Part shown: one piece after another, positions 46,857 through 55,026 of the stretch | Position numbering within the stretch: the first letter of the stretch is position 1 | How the letters are laid out: every line of letters starts with the position of its first letter | NCBI GenBank assembly: GCA_019187665.1 | Contig: JABARH010000001.1 | Span: 1 to 64,000 of the forward strand | Origin: Anaerolineales bacterium | GTDB taxonomy: Bacteria; Chloroflexota; Anaerolineae; Anaerolineales; Villigracilaceae | DNA length: 64,000 nucleotides | Direction: 5' to 3' | The notes under the pieces: generated by a model | Seen by the model: only the letters and a program-made list of their open reading frames with translations | Told to the model about the DNA's origin: nothing | Databases searched by the model: none | Translations under genes and position numbers: made by a program

Positions 46857-48866
46857 ATGATTCGTTTGCGTGCTTGCCTGCGCGCGAATGGAGCCTTGAA
46901 TCGCCGCGCCGCTCAAGGGGCTTGCAAAGATGAAAGCCGGTCGGTTGTCAATCCCGTCTTTGCACAATATAATCACGGCAGGAGCGTCAGTCTGGAAACG
47001 CAGCAGATCAATTCGTCTTTCGATGAAGGTAATAACGCCCCGCGCCGCCAGTTGCAGGCAGGCGTCACGCTGACCCAGCGCTATTTGATCCAGGAAGTGA
47101 TCGGCGTGGGCGGTATGGGTTCGGTGTATCGCGCCCGCGACCAGCATTTTCCGAACGTGGTCAAACTGGTGGCGGTGAAAGAGATGATCAATGTGGCGCC
47201 GGACCCGGCGGTGCGCCAGACCATCATCCAGAATTTCGAGCGTGAGGCCAACTTGTTGGCCACGCTCAACCATCCCTCCATCCCGCGCATTTACGATTAC
47301 TTCAGCCAAAACGATCGTTCGTATCTCGTGCTGGAGTTTATTCATGGCAAGGATCTCGAGACGATCATCGCCGAAACGGACGGCTTCATCGCCGAGGAAC
47401 AGGCGATGCTCTGGGGCATTCAGTTGTGCGATGTGTTGCAATACCTGCACAGCCATAAACCCGACCCGATCATCTTCCGCGACATGAAGCCTTCCAACGT
47501 GATGATCAACAATAATAACGATGTGATCCTGGTGGATTTCGGCATCGCTAAAAAATTCCAGGTGGGGCAGAAAGGCACAATGATCGGCACGGAGGGATAT
47601 TCGCCGCCGGAACAATATCGCGGCGAGGCGACCCAGCTGGCGGATCTATACGCCCTGGGCGCGACCCTGCACCACACGCTCACCCGCCGCGACCCGCGGC
47701 TAGAGCCGCCCTTCTCGTTCAACGAGCGTCCTGTGCGGCGCATTAACCCGGCCGTCTCGGCCGAGCTGGAAGCGGTAATCAACACCGCGCTGCAATACAA
47801 CCCGGAAGACCGCTATCCTTCGGCCTCGGAACTGAAGGAGGCGCTGTTCACCGCGGGGCGCAAGACCGGCATGTTGTCGCGCATGCCCACCACCAGCCTG
47901 CCCGCTTCGGCCATCAAGCCGATCTGGAGTTTCGCCTGCGAAGATGAAATTCGCGGCACGCCCGCCTTCTACCAGGGTTCGATCTACATTGGTTCGTATG
48001 ATAACAATTTGTATGCGCTGAACGCCGCCGACGGGGAGTTCCAGTGGAAATATGCCACCGACGGCGGGGTTGTCTCGCGCCCGGCGGCCTACGAGGGCAA
48101 CATTTACTTCGGCTCCGAGGATCGGCGCCTGCATGTGGTCAGCGCGCGTTCGGGCAAGGTGGTCTGGTCGTATTACGCCGACGATCCGATCCGCTCCTCG
48201 CCGCGCATTGCCGAGGGACACGTGTTCTTCGGCGCGGACGATCAGTACCTGCACGCGGTCAACGTGACCACCGGGCGGCTGGCATGGAAATTCGAAACGA
48301 CCGGCGCGGTGCGTTCGACGCCCTTCGTGGCCCATGAACTGGTCTATGCGGGGAATGAGGCCGGTGATCTGTACGCGGTGGATTTTCGCGGCGATATGAA
48401 GTGGCGCATGAACGCCAAACGCGCCATCACCTCCTCGCCGTTGGTGCATGGACCGATGATCTACATCTGTTCGATGGACGGGACGATGTACGCCATTGAC
48501 GCGAAGAACGGCTGGGTCGTGTGGCGTTTCCGCATGGGCAAAGGCTCCATCGTTTCCCCGGCCGCGCTGGACAACATGATCTTCACCGGCTCGGCCGATG
48601 GATTCATCTACGCAGTGGACGCCCAGAACGCGCGCGAGTTGTGGCGCTTCCGCACCGAACACCAGGTCAGCGGGTCGCCGGCGGTGTCGCGAGACGCCGT
48701 CTATTGCGGCTCGGCAGATGGGCATCTCTACTGCCTCGAAGCCCGCACGGGCCGCCTGCGTTGGAAATTTGCGACCCAGGCCGCCATCACCGGCGCGCCG
48801 TTGATCTACGACGATATCGTTTACATCGGGTCCACCGATCGCCGGGTATATGCTTTGCTTGCCTGA
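46857..48866 (+). CDS. Ser/Thr protein kinase with C-terminal PQQ-type beta-propeller
   Basis: Counted from the ATG at 46857 this is 669 residues. The Hanks kinase domain (about 74-320) has IGVGGMGSVY (P-loop), VAVKEM (Lys), FRDMKPSN (catalytic loop; F for the usual H) and VDFGIAKKF (DFG). After a short linker come eight 40-residue repeats, each with LYALNAADG-like and WKY-like blades. They form a complete PQQ/BamB-type propeller. No membrane helix lies between, so the propeller is cytosolic. It is the first gene of a set with PP2C, J-VWA and FHA genes. The true start may be downstream, because a strong promoter lies inside (46945-46973). Confidence 0.85.
   Translation: MIRLRACLRANGALNRRAAQGACKDESRSVVNPVFAQYNHGRSVSLETQQINSSFDEGNNAPRRQLQAGVTLTQRYLIQEVIGVGGMGSVYRARDQHFPNVVKLVAVKEMINVAPDPAVRQTIIQNFEREANLLATLNHPSIPRIYDYFSQNDRSYLVLEFIHGKDLETIIAETDGFIAEEQAMLWGIQLCDVLQYLHSHKPDPIIFRDMKPSNVMINNNNDVILVDFGIAKKFQVGQKGTMIGTEGYSPPEQYRGEATQLADLYALGATLHHTLTRRDPRLEPPFSFNERPVRRINPAVSAELEAVINTALQYNPEDRYPSASELKEALFTAGRKTGMLSRMPTTSLPASAIKPIWSFACEDEIRGTPAFYQGSIYIGSYDNNLYALNAADGEFQWKYATDGGVVSRPAAYEGNIYFGSEDRRLHVVSARSGKVVWSYYADDPIRSSPRIAEGHVFFGADDQYLHAVNVTTGRLAWKFETTGAVRSTPFVAHELVYAGNEAGDLYAVDFRGDMKWRMNAKRAITSSPLVHGPMIYICSMDGTMYAIDAKNGWVVWRFRMGKGSIVSPAALDNMIFTGSADGFIYAVDAQNARELWRFRTEHQVSGSPAVSRDAVYCGSADGHLYCLEARTGRLRWKFATQAAITGAPLIYDDIVYIGSTDRRVYALLA
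46945..46973 (+). promoter_or_regulatory. Consensus promoter inside the 5' part of the kinase frame
   Basis: TTGTCA (46945-46950) and TATAAT (46968-46973) are separated by 17 bp. Transcripts from here start near 46980, after the ATG at 46857. A GGAG (46981-46984) and in-frame CTG (46992) or TTG (about 47057) codons follow. Confidence 0.6.
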
Positions 48867-48882
48867 TCTTAAGGAGAACACC

Positions 48883-49785
48883 GTGATTGATTTCATCCGC
48901 AGGCTGTTTTCGCCCAAACCGAATCAGCCGATTGTTGAAAATGCCACCACCGCCCCGCTCAATGAAAGCCAGATTCAATCCATCATCAGCGGCGCGACGC
49001 CGCGATTTGATCTGCAGCAACTCGTGGCCGCCTGCGGACAGTCGGTGGGAAAACAACGCGAATTGAACGAGGACAGTTTGCTCGCCATCACCACCACGCT
49101 GGCGGGCAACAGCGGCAACACCCCCTTCGGCCTGTACATAGTCGCGGACGGAATGGGCGGTCATCAGTTCGGCGAGGTGGCCAGCAATGCCGCCATTCGC
49201 ACAGTGGCCGGTCACGTGATGCGAAAGTTCCACCCATACCTGTTCAATCTCAAACCAGAGCCATTGGAGGAATCGCTGCAAGAGATCGTATTGGCGGCGG
49301 TGACAGAATCTCAAAAAGTGATCCAGCGCGAAGCGCCGGGCAGCGGCACCACCCTGACCGCCGCGCTGGTTCTCGGCCAGCAGATGACTATCGCACATGT
49401 GGGGGACAGCCGCGCCTGTGCGATCTACAACGACGGGCGCATCGAAACGCTCACGCGCGACCACTCGCTGGTCAAACGACTGGAGGAACTCGGCCACATC
49501 ACCCCGGAGGAGGCATCCAATTACCCTCATCGCAATGTGCTGTATCGCGCCCTCGGCCAGGGAGAGATTCTCGAACCGGATGTTTTCACCATCCCCTTCC
49601 CATCGAGCGGCACCTTAATGATCTGCAGTGACGGCCTGTGGGGCGTGGTGACGGAGACCGATCTGGCGCGCATCGTACGCGAAGCCTCCAGCCTGCCGCG
49701 CGCCTGCCAGGGCATGGTCACGGCGGCCAACACCGCAGGCGGGCCGGACAACATCAGCGTTGTGCTGGTGCAAATGACCGTATAA
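48883..49785 (+). CDS. PP2C-family Ser/Thr protein phosphatase
   Basis: A 300-residue PPM phosphatase. It carries RELNEDSLLAI (metal-binding ED), VADGMGGHQFGEVAS, GSGTTLTAALV, HVGDSRACAIYNDGR, LTRDHSLV and GGPDNISVVLV, the full set of PP2C motifs. The first 60 residues (poly-polar, FSPKPNQP) are an extra N-terminal extension. It would reverse the phosphorylation laid down by the upstream kinase. The GTG at 48883 has AAGGAGAA 5-6 nt upstream; the kinase stops 17 bp before. The J-VWA gene begins 5 bp after. Confidence 0.92.
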   Translation: MIDFIRRLFSPKPNQPIVENATTAPLNESQIQSIISGATPRFDLQQLVAACGQSVGKQRELNEDSLLAITTTLAGNSGNTPFGLYIVADGMGGHQFGEVASNAAIRTVAGHVMRKFHPYLFNLKPEPLEESLQEIVLAAVTESQKVIQREAPGSGTTLTAALVLGQQMTIAHVGDSRACAIYNDGRIETLTRDHSLVKRLEELGHITPEEASNYPHRNVLYRALGQGEILEPDVFTIPFPSSGTLMICSDGLWGVVTETDLARIVREASSLPRACQGMVTAANTAGGPDNISVVLVQMTV

Positions 49786-49789
49786 ATAA

Positions 49790-51244
49790 ATGAACAAAAC
49801 GACGGACTATTATGCCCTGCTGGGTATTTTCCGCGACGCGCCGCCGGAGGAGATCCGCCGCGCGTATCTTAAGGCGGTGCAGCGGCTGCACCCCGACCGG
49901 AACGTCGCGCTCGGCGAAACTGAAATGTTCCTCGAGGTGCAACAGGCCTACGAGGTGCTGGCCAACCCTCAGCGGCGCGCGCAATATGACCTCAATCTGC
50001 CCAGGGAAGAGGCGCATGATTCTCCCGTTTCCATGGAAATTTTATACAGCCGCTCCAACCTGGTCCGCATGGGAGAGGCGCAGGCGCTCTACGTTCTTGT
50101 GGACATAGCCTCCAACGCACGCACCGGGCAACTCGCCGCCGCACCGCCGCTGAATATCTGTCTTGCGCTCGACCGTTCCACGTCCATGAAAGAAAAAAAG
50201 ATGGACCTGCTCAAAGCCGCGGCCATCCAATTCCTGCGGCGCATGAGACCCGAAGACCTGTTCAGCGTGGTGACCTTCAGCGACAAGCCCGAGGTGGTCA
50301 TCCCTGCGACTTACCAGGCGGACCGCCAAAAACTCGAAGCGCCGATTCGCAACATCGTCCCCTCCGGCGCGACCGAAATCTACAAAGGCCTGAAAGCCGC
50401 CTACGATGAAGTCCAGCGCGGGCGCGCCGACGGACGCGTCAACCACATCATCCTGATCACCGATGGGCACACCTATGGCGACGAAAACGCCTGCCTCGAA
50501 CTGGCCGCGCAAGCCGCCGAGCAGGGCGTGGGCATCAGCGCCATGGGCATCGGCGCCGAATGGAACGATTCATTCCTCGACCAGCTGGCGACGCGCACCG
50601 GACATACCAGCCGCTATATTGCCCGCCCGCAGGATATTCAACGTTTCCTCGACGATAAGTTCAACGCCCTGGCCCACGTGGTCGCGGACGAGACTGTCCT
50701 CCAATACACACTGGCCGAGGGCGTGCGCCTGCGTTACGCCTTCCGTCTCCAGCCGGAAACCGGCCCGCTTGGCGTAGAGGGCCTGCTCGCGCTCGGCCCC
50801 ATCCTGCGCGATACGCGACTTTCGATGGTGTTCGAACTGCTGGTGGATCCCTCGGCTCTCAACGGCGAGCGCCTCACCCTGCTGGATGGAAAGATCGAAG
50901 TTTCAATGAAAGCGCGGACGGTTTCCGCGCCCCCGCTGCGGGTTCGCCTGGAACGACCGGTCCGAGCGGACGCCGGGCAGGATGCGCCTCCCCTGCCGAT
51001 CATGCAGGCCCTTTCGCGCCTCACGCTCTATCGCATGCAGGAACGCGCCCGCGCCGAGGCCCAGTCCGGCGAATACGAAAAAGCCACGCGTTCGTTGAAA
51101 TTTCTCGCCTCACACCTCTCGGCCGCGGGCGAAGAATCGCTGGCGCGCACCGTCCTGTTCGAGGCGGAACACCTGAACCGTGAACAAACCTTTTCGCAGG
51201 AAGGCGAGAAGAAAATTAAATACGCCACACGGGCGTTGATCTGA
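49790..51244 (+). CDS. J-domain / von Willebrand A-domain fusion protein
   Basis: A 484-residue protein. Residues 4-70 are a DnaJ-type J-domain with the HPD motif at 34-36, YAL near 8-10 and AYEVLANPQRRAQYD. Residues about 115-300 are a VWA domain with an intact MIDAS: DRSTS at 128-132, a Thr in SGATEIYKGL, and ITDGHTYG. The rest forms a beta-rich region and a C-terminal alpha-helical part (about 400-470). The J-domain would recruit DnaK; the VWA would hold a metal-dependent protein partner. The product sits 5 bp after the phosphatase and 16 bp before the FHA gene. I know no characterised member with this pairing. Confidence 0.8.
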   Translation: MNKTTDYYALLGIFRDAPPEEIRRAYLKAVQRLHPDRNVALGETEMFLEVQQAYEVLANPQRRAQYDLNLPREEAHDSPVSMEILYSRSNLVRMGEAQALYVLVDIASNARTGQLAAAPPLNICLALDRSTSMKEKKMDLLKAAAIQFLRRMRPEDLFSVVTFSDKPEVVIPATYQADRQKLEAPIRNIVPSGATEIYKGLKAAYDEVQRGRADGRVNHIILITDGHTYGDENACLELAAQAAEQGVGISAMGIGAEWNDSFLDQLATRTGHTSRYIARPQDIQRFLDDKFNALAHVVADETVLQYTLAEGVRLRYAFRLQPETGPLGVEGLLALGPILRDTRLSMVFELLVDPSALNGERLTLLDGKIEVSMKARTVSAPPLRVRLERPVRADAGQDAPPLPIMQALSRLTLYRMQERARAEAQSGEYEKATRSLKFLASHLSAAGEESLARTVLFEAEHLNREQTFSQEGEKKIKYATRALI

Positions 51245-51259
51245 TCCGGGAGCCAGCCC

Positions 51260-51766
51260 ATGATACGCTGCAACAATTGCCAGTATGAAAACCCGCCGGG
51301 GTCCATCTTCTGCTCCGAGTGCGGCGCGCAGGTAATCTCCGCCGACTTGACGACGCAGAACATTCGCACCGATCAGGTCCGCACCGCAGCCTCGGCCGAA
51401 GCGCCAGATGCGCGCACGCCGCCCGTCTATCTTGCTGCGGATGCCTGGGGTTCGATCCACCTGATGGACAGCGGCCAGATCCTGCCGCTTGACAAACGCA
51501 GCGAATATACCATCGGGCGCGTCAGCGAGGGACAGCCGGTCATGCCCGACATTGACCTGACCCCCTACAACGCTTATGCCAACGGAGTCTCGCGCCTTCA
51601 CGCCTCCATTCGCCGCGATGGAAAACGGATTGTTATCATGGATCTTGGCTCGGCCAACGGGTCATTCGTGAACGGCAAGCGGCTCACCTCAAACTCGGAG
51701 CGGCTGCTGGGTCACGGCGATGTGGTGGCGCTGGGCAAGTTGAAGTTCCAGGTATTGATCCGCTGA
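51260..51766 (+). CDS. Zinc-ribbon FHA-domain protein
   Basis: A 168-residue protein. A zinc ribbon is at residues 4-22 (CNNCQYENPPGSIFCSEC, with the two CxxC pairs). An FHA domain covers about 80-168 (YTIGRVSEG, SRLHASIRRDG, DLGSANGSFVNGKRL). FHA domains bind phosphothreonine; this one is the reader in the operon, and the kinase or the J-VWA protein are the likely partners. It lies 16 bp after the J-VWA gene. No membrane helix. Confidence 0.9.
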   Translation: MIRCNNCQYENPPGSIFCSECGAQVISADLTTQNIRTDQVRTAASAEAPDARTPPVYLAADAWGSIHLMDSGQILPLDKRSEYTIGRVSEGQPVMPDIDLTPYNAYANGVSRLHASIRRDGKRIVIMDLGSANGSFVNGKRLTSNSERLLGHGDVVALGKLKFQVLIR

Positions 51767-51785
51767 TTGTATTGAAAGGAATCCC

Positions 51786-52028
51786 ATGGCTTACACACTC
51801 ATGATTCACATCGCGGGGGAAGACGCGGTCATCGGCGAGGTGGATGAATTGCCCAAGCCGGGCGACAACTCGATCATCGTCAATAATCCGCGCCGCAAGG
51901 ACGGCAAGGAATTGCATTACCTCGATCATCGCGCAGTCCAGGTCATCTGGCCGATCGTCCGCCTGCACTTCATTGAGATACTCAGTGGCGAGGAAGAGGA
52001 ACAGGTCATCGGCTTTGTGAGGGAGTGA
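51786..52028 (+). CDS. Small hypothetical protein in the kinase/FHA operon
   Basis: An 80-residue acidic protein that I do not recognise. It has no signal peptide and no membrane helix. The sequence pattern ([37 protein letters not shown]) suggests a small beta-rich fold. A GAAAGGAATCCC before the ATG gives a good ribosome binding site, and it lies 19 bp after the FHA gene and 1 bp before the response regulator start. Conserved spacing supports it as a real gene of the operon. Confidence 0.7.
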   Translation: MAYTLMIHIAGEDAVIGEVDELPKPGDNSIIVNNPRRKDGKELHYLDHRAVQVIWPIVRLHFIEILSGEEEEQVIGFVRE

Positions 52029-52029
52029 C

Positions 52030-52746
52030 GTGATGCCCGAAGAATTCGACCGTCGAAAAATTCTCATTGTGGATGACGAGGAGCGCATGGTGCGTTTCAT
52101 CCGTATGAACCTGGAACACGACGGCTTCCAGGTGGCCGAGGCGTTCAACGGCAAACAGGCAGTCGCCAAACTGCGCGACGCGACCCCCGACCTGATCCTG
52201 CTCGATGTGATGATGCCGGACATGGACGGTTTCGATGTGCTGGAAACCATCCGCGAGATCAGCAACGTGCCGGTGATCATGCTCACCGCCAAGGGCGAGG
52301 AGGATGACCGCGTGCGTGGACTGCAATCCGGCGCGGACGATTACGTCACCAAGCCGTTCAGCCCGCGCGAGCTGGTCAGCCGCATCAAGGCGGTGTTGCG
52401 CCGCACCGAGGGCGCGAGCGGCTCGATGCACGGACTGATCGAGGTGGATGAACGACTCAAGATTGACTTCGACCGCCGCGAGATCTGGCTGGAGGGCAAG
52501 CTGGTGAAACTGCGCCCGACGGAATACCGTCTGCTGTATCATCTTGTGCAGAATACCGGCTGGGTGGTTTCGCACGACCAGTTGCTGCAAAAGGTGTGGG
52601 GCTACGAGTATCGCGACGAGCCGCATTATGTGCGCCTGTACATCAACTATCTGCGCCAGAAACTGGAGAAGGACCCGGCGAATCCGAAATATATTCTTAC
52701 CGAGCGCGGCGTGGGCTATCGCTTTGTGGATTTTCGGAGGAAGTGA
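52030..52746 (+). CDS. OmpR/PhoB-family response regulator
   Basis: A 238-residue regulator. The receiver has ILIVDDEE (acidic pair), [11 protein letters not shown] (phospho-acceptor D near residue 58), [10 protein letters not shown] and [12 protein letters not shown]. The winged-helix DNA-binding domain is at about 145-235 ([41 protein letters not shown]). The start is GTG 52030 or ATG 52033, 1-4 bp after the preceding stop. There is no paired histidine kinase in the operon, so it may be phosphorylated by a distant kinase or by the Ser/Thr kinase system. It closes the operon at a terminator. Confidence 0.9.
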   Translation: MMPEEFDRRKILIVDDEERMVRFIRMNLEHDGFQVAEAFNGKQAVAKLRDATPDLILLDVMMPDMDGFDVLETIREISNVPVIMLTAKGEEDDRVRGLQSGADDYVTKPFSPRELVSRIKAVLRRTEGASGSMHGLIEVDERLKIDFDRREIWLEGKLVKLRPTEYRLLYHLVQNTGWVVSHDQLLQKVWGYEYRDEPHYVRLYINYLRQKLEKDPANPKYILTERGVGYRFVDFRRK

Positions 52747-52774
52747 TTTTCAGCGCGAAGCACGCGCACGAACA

Positions 52775-52805
52775 GGCCGCCTGATGACAGGCGGTCTTTC
52801 TTTTT
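52775..52805 (+). terminator. Terminator of the kinase/phosphatase/FHA operon
   Basis: GGCCGCCT (52775-52782) pairs with AGGCGGTC (52789-52796) and is followed by TTTCTTTTT. Confidence 0.8.
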
Positions 52806-53094
52806 AATTTTTCTCTACCGTACATGAGAAGATTTTTACCGCAAAGCACGCTAAGGTCGCCAAGTATGGCTTTACCAAAGTCGGAGATTTCTCAACGCGA
52901 GTTACGCCAATCAGCGAATGACGCGAATAAACCCAAGAAAATTCGCGAAATTCGCCTATTCGTGGCATTCGCGTTTCAAACCCGCCGGTTTGTCAAGCGA
53001 CTTTGAAAAGACCATAGGTCGCCAAGTTAAAAAGGTTTTCTTTGCGTTCTTTGCGGGATTAGCGGTGCAAATGTACGGTAGAGAGTTTAATTTT
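52803..53094. repeat. MITE-like element, family A copy 2, carrying a nested family B element
   Basis: The ends (52812-52825 and 53072-53085) match copy 1 at 26848-26949, and a perfect 9-bp direct repeat TTTAATTTT (52803-52811 and 53086-53094) flanks it. About 150 bp of family B and one repeat unit are inserted inside. Without these it would be about 112 bp, close to copy 1. Confidence 0.85.
52855..53026. repeat. MITE-like element, family B copy 1 (nested)
   Basis: The 152-bp element (52865-53016) has imperfect terminal inverted repeats TATGGYYTTWYCAAAGTCG and is flanked by the direct repeat GGTCGCCAAG (52855-52864 and 53017-53026). An almost identical copy of the same length lies in opposite orientation at 54524-54675. 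It is younger than the surrounding family A copy. Confidence 0.85.
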
Positions 53095-53151
53095 CGAACG
53101 GTGGCGGACCGGCGCTGACTGGATGGCGTCAAGGTTGTCAGTCTTGTAAAA

Positions 53152-53284
53152 GGCCCTCACCCCCCGGCCCCTCTCCCCCAATGCGGGAGAGGGGAGAACA
53201 GTTTCCAAGTAAACGACTTTTCTCCCCCTTCTCTCTCCCATGCTTTTGGGAGAGAGAAGGGGGCCGGGGGGTTGAGTGAGGGCC
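53152..53284. repeat. C/G-rich palindromic repeat (REP-like)
   Basis: The outer arms GGCCCTCACCCC and GGGGTTGAGTGAGGGCC (loosely) enclose two hairpins with CTCTCCC/GGGAGAG stems (about 53171-53191 and 53230-53259). Such CCCTCACCCC-type units are dispersed repeats in many bacteria. A shorter C/G palindrome of similar style is inside valS (55937-56002). Confidence 0.75.
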
Positions 53285-53344
53285 AAGACCGCGCAGGCTA
53301 CCTGACATGGTTTGCGTGCACACGCGCCTCCCGCGCCGCACGCT

Positions 53345-54109
53345 TCATTTCGCAAAATACGCGATCGAGATGATCACGCCGATCGTGACCACCGTCCAGC
53401 GCAGGGTGGAGGGTTTGATGCGCCCCGCGAGTTTGCCGCCGAGGGCGCCGCCGAGCAGCGCGCCGATCATCATCACGAATGCCAGCGGCCAGTTCACCTG
53501 TCCCGAAAAAACGAAGAAGACCGCCGCGGCGGTGTTGACCGCGAAGGCGACGGCCTGTTTGAGCGCGTTGAGACGCGTGAGCGAATCTTCGAGGGTCAGG
53601 CCGAGCGCGGAGAGGACGATCACACTGAGGCCCGCGCCGAAGTAGCCGCCGTAGATGGAGGCGAATCCAACCGCGAGCGAGGCGGCGGCCGGGGAGGCGG
53701 ATTCCGCGTGAGGGCGCGCGAGGCGGTTCGTCATCCACCTGCGGACGGGGTCCTGGATGGCGAGCAGTCCTGAGGCGAGCAGGATCAGCCAGGGGATGAG
53801 GTCGGTGAAGAGTTTTTCGCCGCTGCGCAGGAGCAGCCAGCCGCCGAGGATTCCGCCGAGGACGGCCGCGGGCAGGACGATCCAAAGTCGTTTGGTTTGG
53901 CCTTCCAAATCTTTTTTCTGCGCGAGCGTGCCGCCGAGGTAGCCAGGGCAGAGCGCCACCGTGTTGGTGACGTTGGCAGAGACGGCGGGGATTCCCAGCG
54001 CGACCAGCAGGGGAAAGGTGATGAGCGTGCCGCCGCCCGCCAGGGCATTGACTGCGCCCGCGGCCAGCGCGGCCAGCGCGGCGAGGAGGAATTGAGGAAG
54101 GGTGGGCAT
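53345..54109 (-). CDS. TauE/SafE-family anion exporter
   Basis: A 254-residue membrane protein with eight predicted helices in two halves ([19 protein letters not shown] near residues 17-35; [20 protein letters not shown] near 150-169), the TauE/SafE hallmark motifs. It is distinct from the copy at 39509-40270 and closer to the YfcA branch. A minus-strand TATACT 7 nt before the ATG, with no ribosome binding site, suggests a leaderless transcript. A single gene between two repeat blocks; the substrate is unknown. Confidence 0.86.
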   Translation of the reverse strand: MPTLPQFLLAALAALAAGAVNALAGGGTLITFPLLVALGIPAVSANVTNTVALCPGYLGGTLAQKKDLEGQTKRLWIVLPAAVLGGILGGWLLLRSGEKLFTDLIPWLILLASGLLAIQDPVRRWMTNRLARPHAESASPAAASLAVGFASIYGGYFGAGLSVIVLSALGLTLEDSLTRLNALKQAVAFAVNTAAAVFFVFSGQVNWPLAFVMMIGALLGGALGGKLAGRIKPSTLRWTVVTIGVIISIAYFAK

Positions 54110-54116
54110 GGGGGCA

Positions 54117-54122
54117 AGTATA
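54117..54122 (-). promoter_or_regulatory. -10 box, leaderless promoter
   Basis: Minus-strand TATACT lies 7 nt before the ATG at 54109. Confidence 0.5.
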
Positions 54123-54244
54123 CACTTGGATGGGGGTATAATTTTGCCGTCATATCCAGCTGCTTGCTTAAAAAATCAATGAGAGGGTAGGCGCCATGTC
54201 CGAGGTTCAAACGCTTGTGGATTTTATCCTTGCATACAAATGGT

Positions 54245-54500
54245 ATGCAATTGTGCTGGGATTGGGACAACCTTCAAATGGCTTACCGAAACGCCTCGCG
54301 AGGCAAACGCGGGCGTGGGGCAACAGCTGCCTTTGAATACGCGCTGGCAGACAACCTGCTTCAATTGCAGAAGGAATTGCGAGAGCAATCCTGCCAACCG
54401 GGGAAATACACCAGCTTTTACATCCATGAGCCCAAGAAACGCTTGATTTCCGCCGCGCCGTTCCGCGACCGGGTTGTTCACCATGCACTGTGTAACGTGA
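54245..54500 (+). pseudogene. DGR-like reverse transcriptase, N-terminal fragment
   Basis: About 85 codons match the start of diversity-generating-retroelement-type reverse transcriptases: [52 protein letters not shown] and VVHHALCNV. The same blocks are found in Bordetella phage Brt. The match ends near 54497. After about 25 bp of unrelated sequence comes the family B MITE at 54524, and no palm (YADD) motif follows. No template or variable repeat, or target gene, is seen, so this is a decayed remnant. The original start is unclear (ATG 54245 or a TTG at 54215). Confidence 0.65.
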
Positions 54501-54523
54501 CTGTGTTTCACTGCGGCGGGCAA

Positions 54524-54675
54524 TATGGTCTTTTCAAAGTCGCTTGACAAACCAGCAGGTTTGGAACGCGAATGCCACGAATAGGCGAATTTCGCGAATT
54601 TTCCTGGGTTTATTCGCGTCATTCGCTGATTGGCGTAACTCGCGTTGAGGAATCTCCGACTTTGAGAAAACCATA
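54524..54675. repeat. MITE-like element, family B copy 2
   Basis: 152 bp, the same length as the copy at 52865-53016 and about 95 percent similar by eye, in inverted orientation. It is flanked by GCGGGCAA on both sides (54516-54523 and 54678-54685). It sits between the reverse transcriptase remnant and the valS promoter. Confidence 0.85.
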
Positions 54676-54694
54676 AAGCGGGCAACTTCTTATC

Positions 54695-54723
54695 TTGACC
54701 ATTGGCGCGCCCCTGCGTATAAT
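54695..54723 (+). promoter_or_regulatory. Promoter of the valS T-box transcript
   Basis: TTGACC (54695-54700) and TATAAT (54718-54723) are 17 bp apart, just before the T-box stem I. Confidence 0.8.
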
Positions 54724-54729
54724 CCCCGC

Positions 54730-55023
54730 CATCAAGAGGAGTAAGCGGTCTGCGGACTGATAGAGAAGAAGGCCATCGGCTGGAAGCCTTCGCAGAAAGT
54801 AATCGCTGAAGTCGCTTGATGAATTGACGAAGAACGCCACTGATAACTGATCACTGTTGACTGATCACTGTTGACTGATCACTGGCAACTAGACCGTCAC
54901 GGGAGCGCCCGTTAGCGCGCAGGCTGATGATCGTCAGCCCGAGAGCGCCAAAAAACGGCGAATTGAGGTGGTACCGCGGAGCCGCACGCTTCGTCCTCTT
55001 GTTGGACGGAGCGTTTGTTGTTT
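54730..55023 (+). promoter_or_regulatory. Valine T-box riboswitch upstream of valS
   Basis: Stem I begins with CATCAAG (54730-54736) paired to CTTGATG (54815-54821). Between them lies the specifier loop AGGAGTA / GAAGTCG, in which GTC at 54811-54813 is a valine codon in the usual place after GAA. Distal AGAGAAG and GCTGGAAG motifs follow at 54762-54787. The T-box sequence AGGTGGTACCGCGG is at 54966-54979. A terminator (54987-54996 with 55004-55013, then TTTGTTGTTT) completes it. Uncharged tRNA-Val would stabilise the antiterminator and switch on valS. Confidence 0.9.
54841..54889 (+). repeat. 7-bp tandem repeat inside the T-box leader
   Basis: Seven 7-bp units (TGATAAC, TGATCAC, TGTTGAC alternating, last TGGCAAC) lie between stem I and the antiterminator, where T-boxes have variable stems II/III. 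They resemble the 7-bp unit at 17306. Confidence 0.75.
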
Positions 55024-55026
55024 AAG

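Noticed and set aside
47700..48917. 405-codon minus-strand frame opposite the kinase propeller region
   Set aside because: Shadow of the repeated PQQ-type blades; no start signal and no known domain.
54245..54500. Active retron or defence reverse transcriptase
   Set aside because: Only the N-terminal blocks are left; the palm with the YADD motif and any msr/msd-like RNA are missing.
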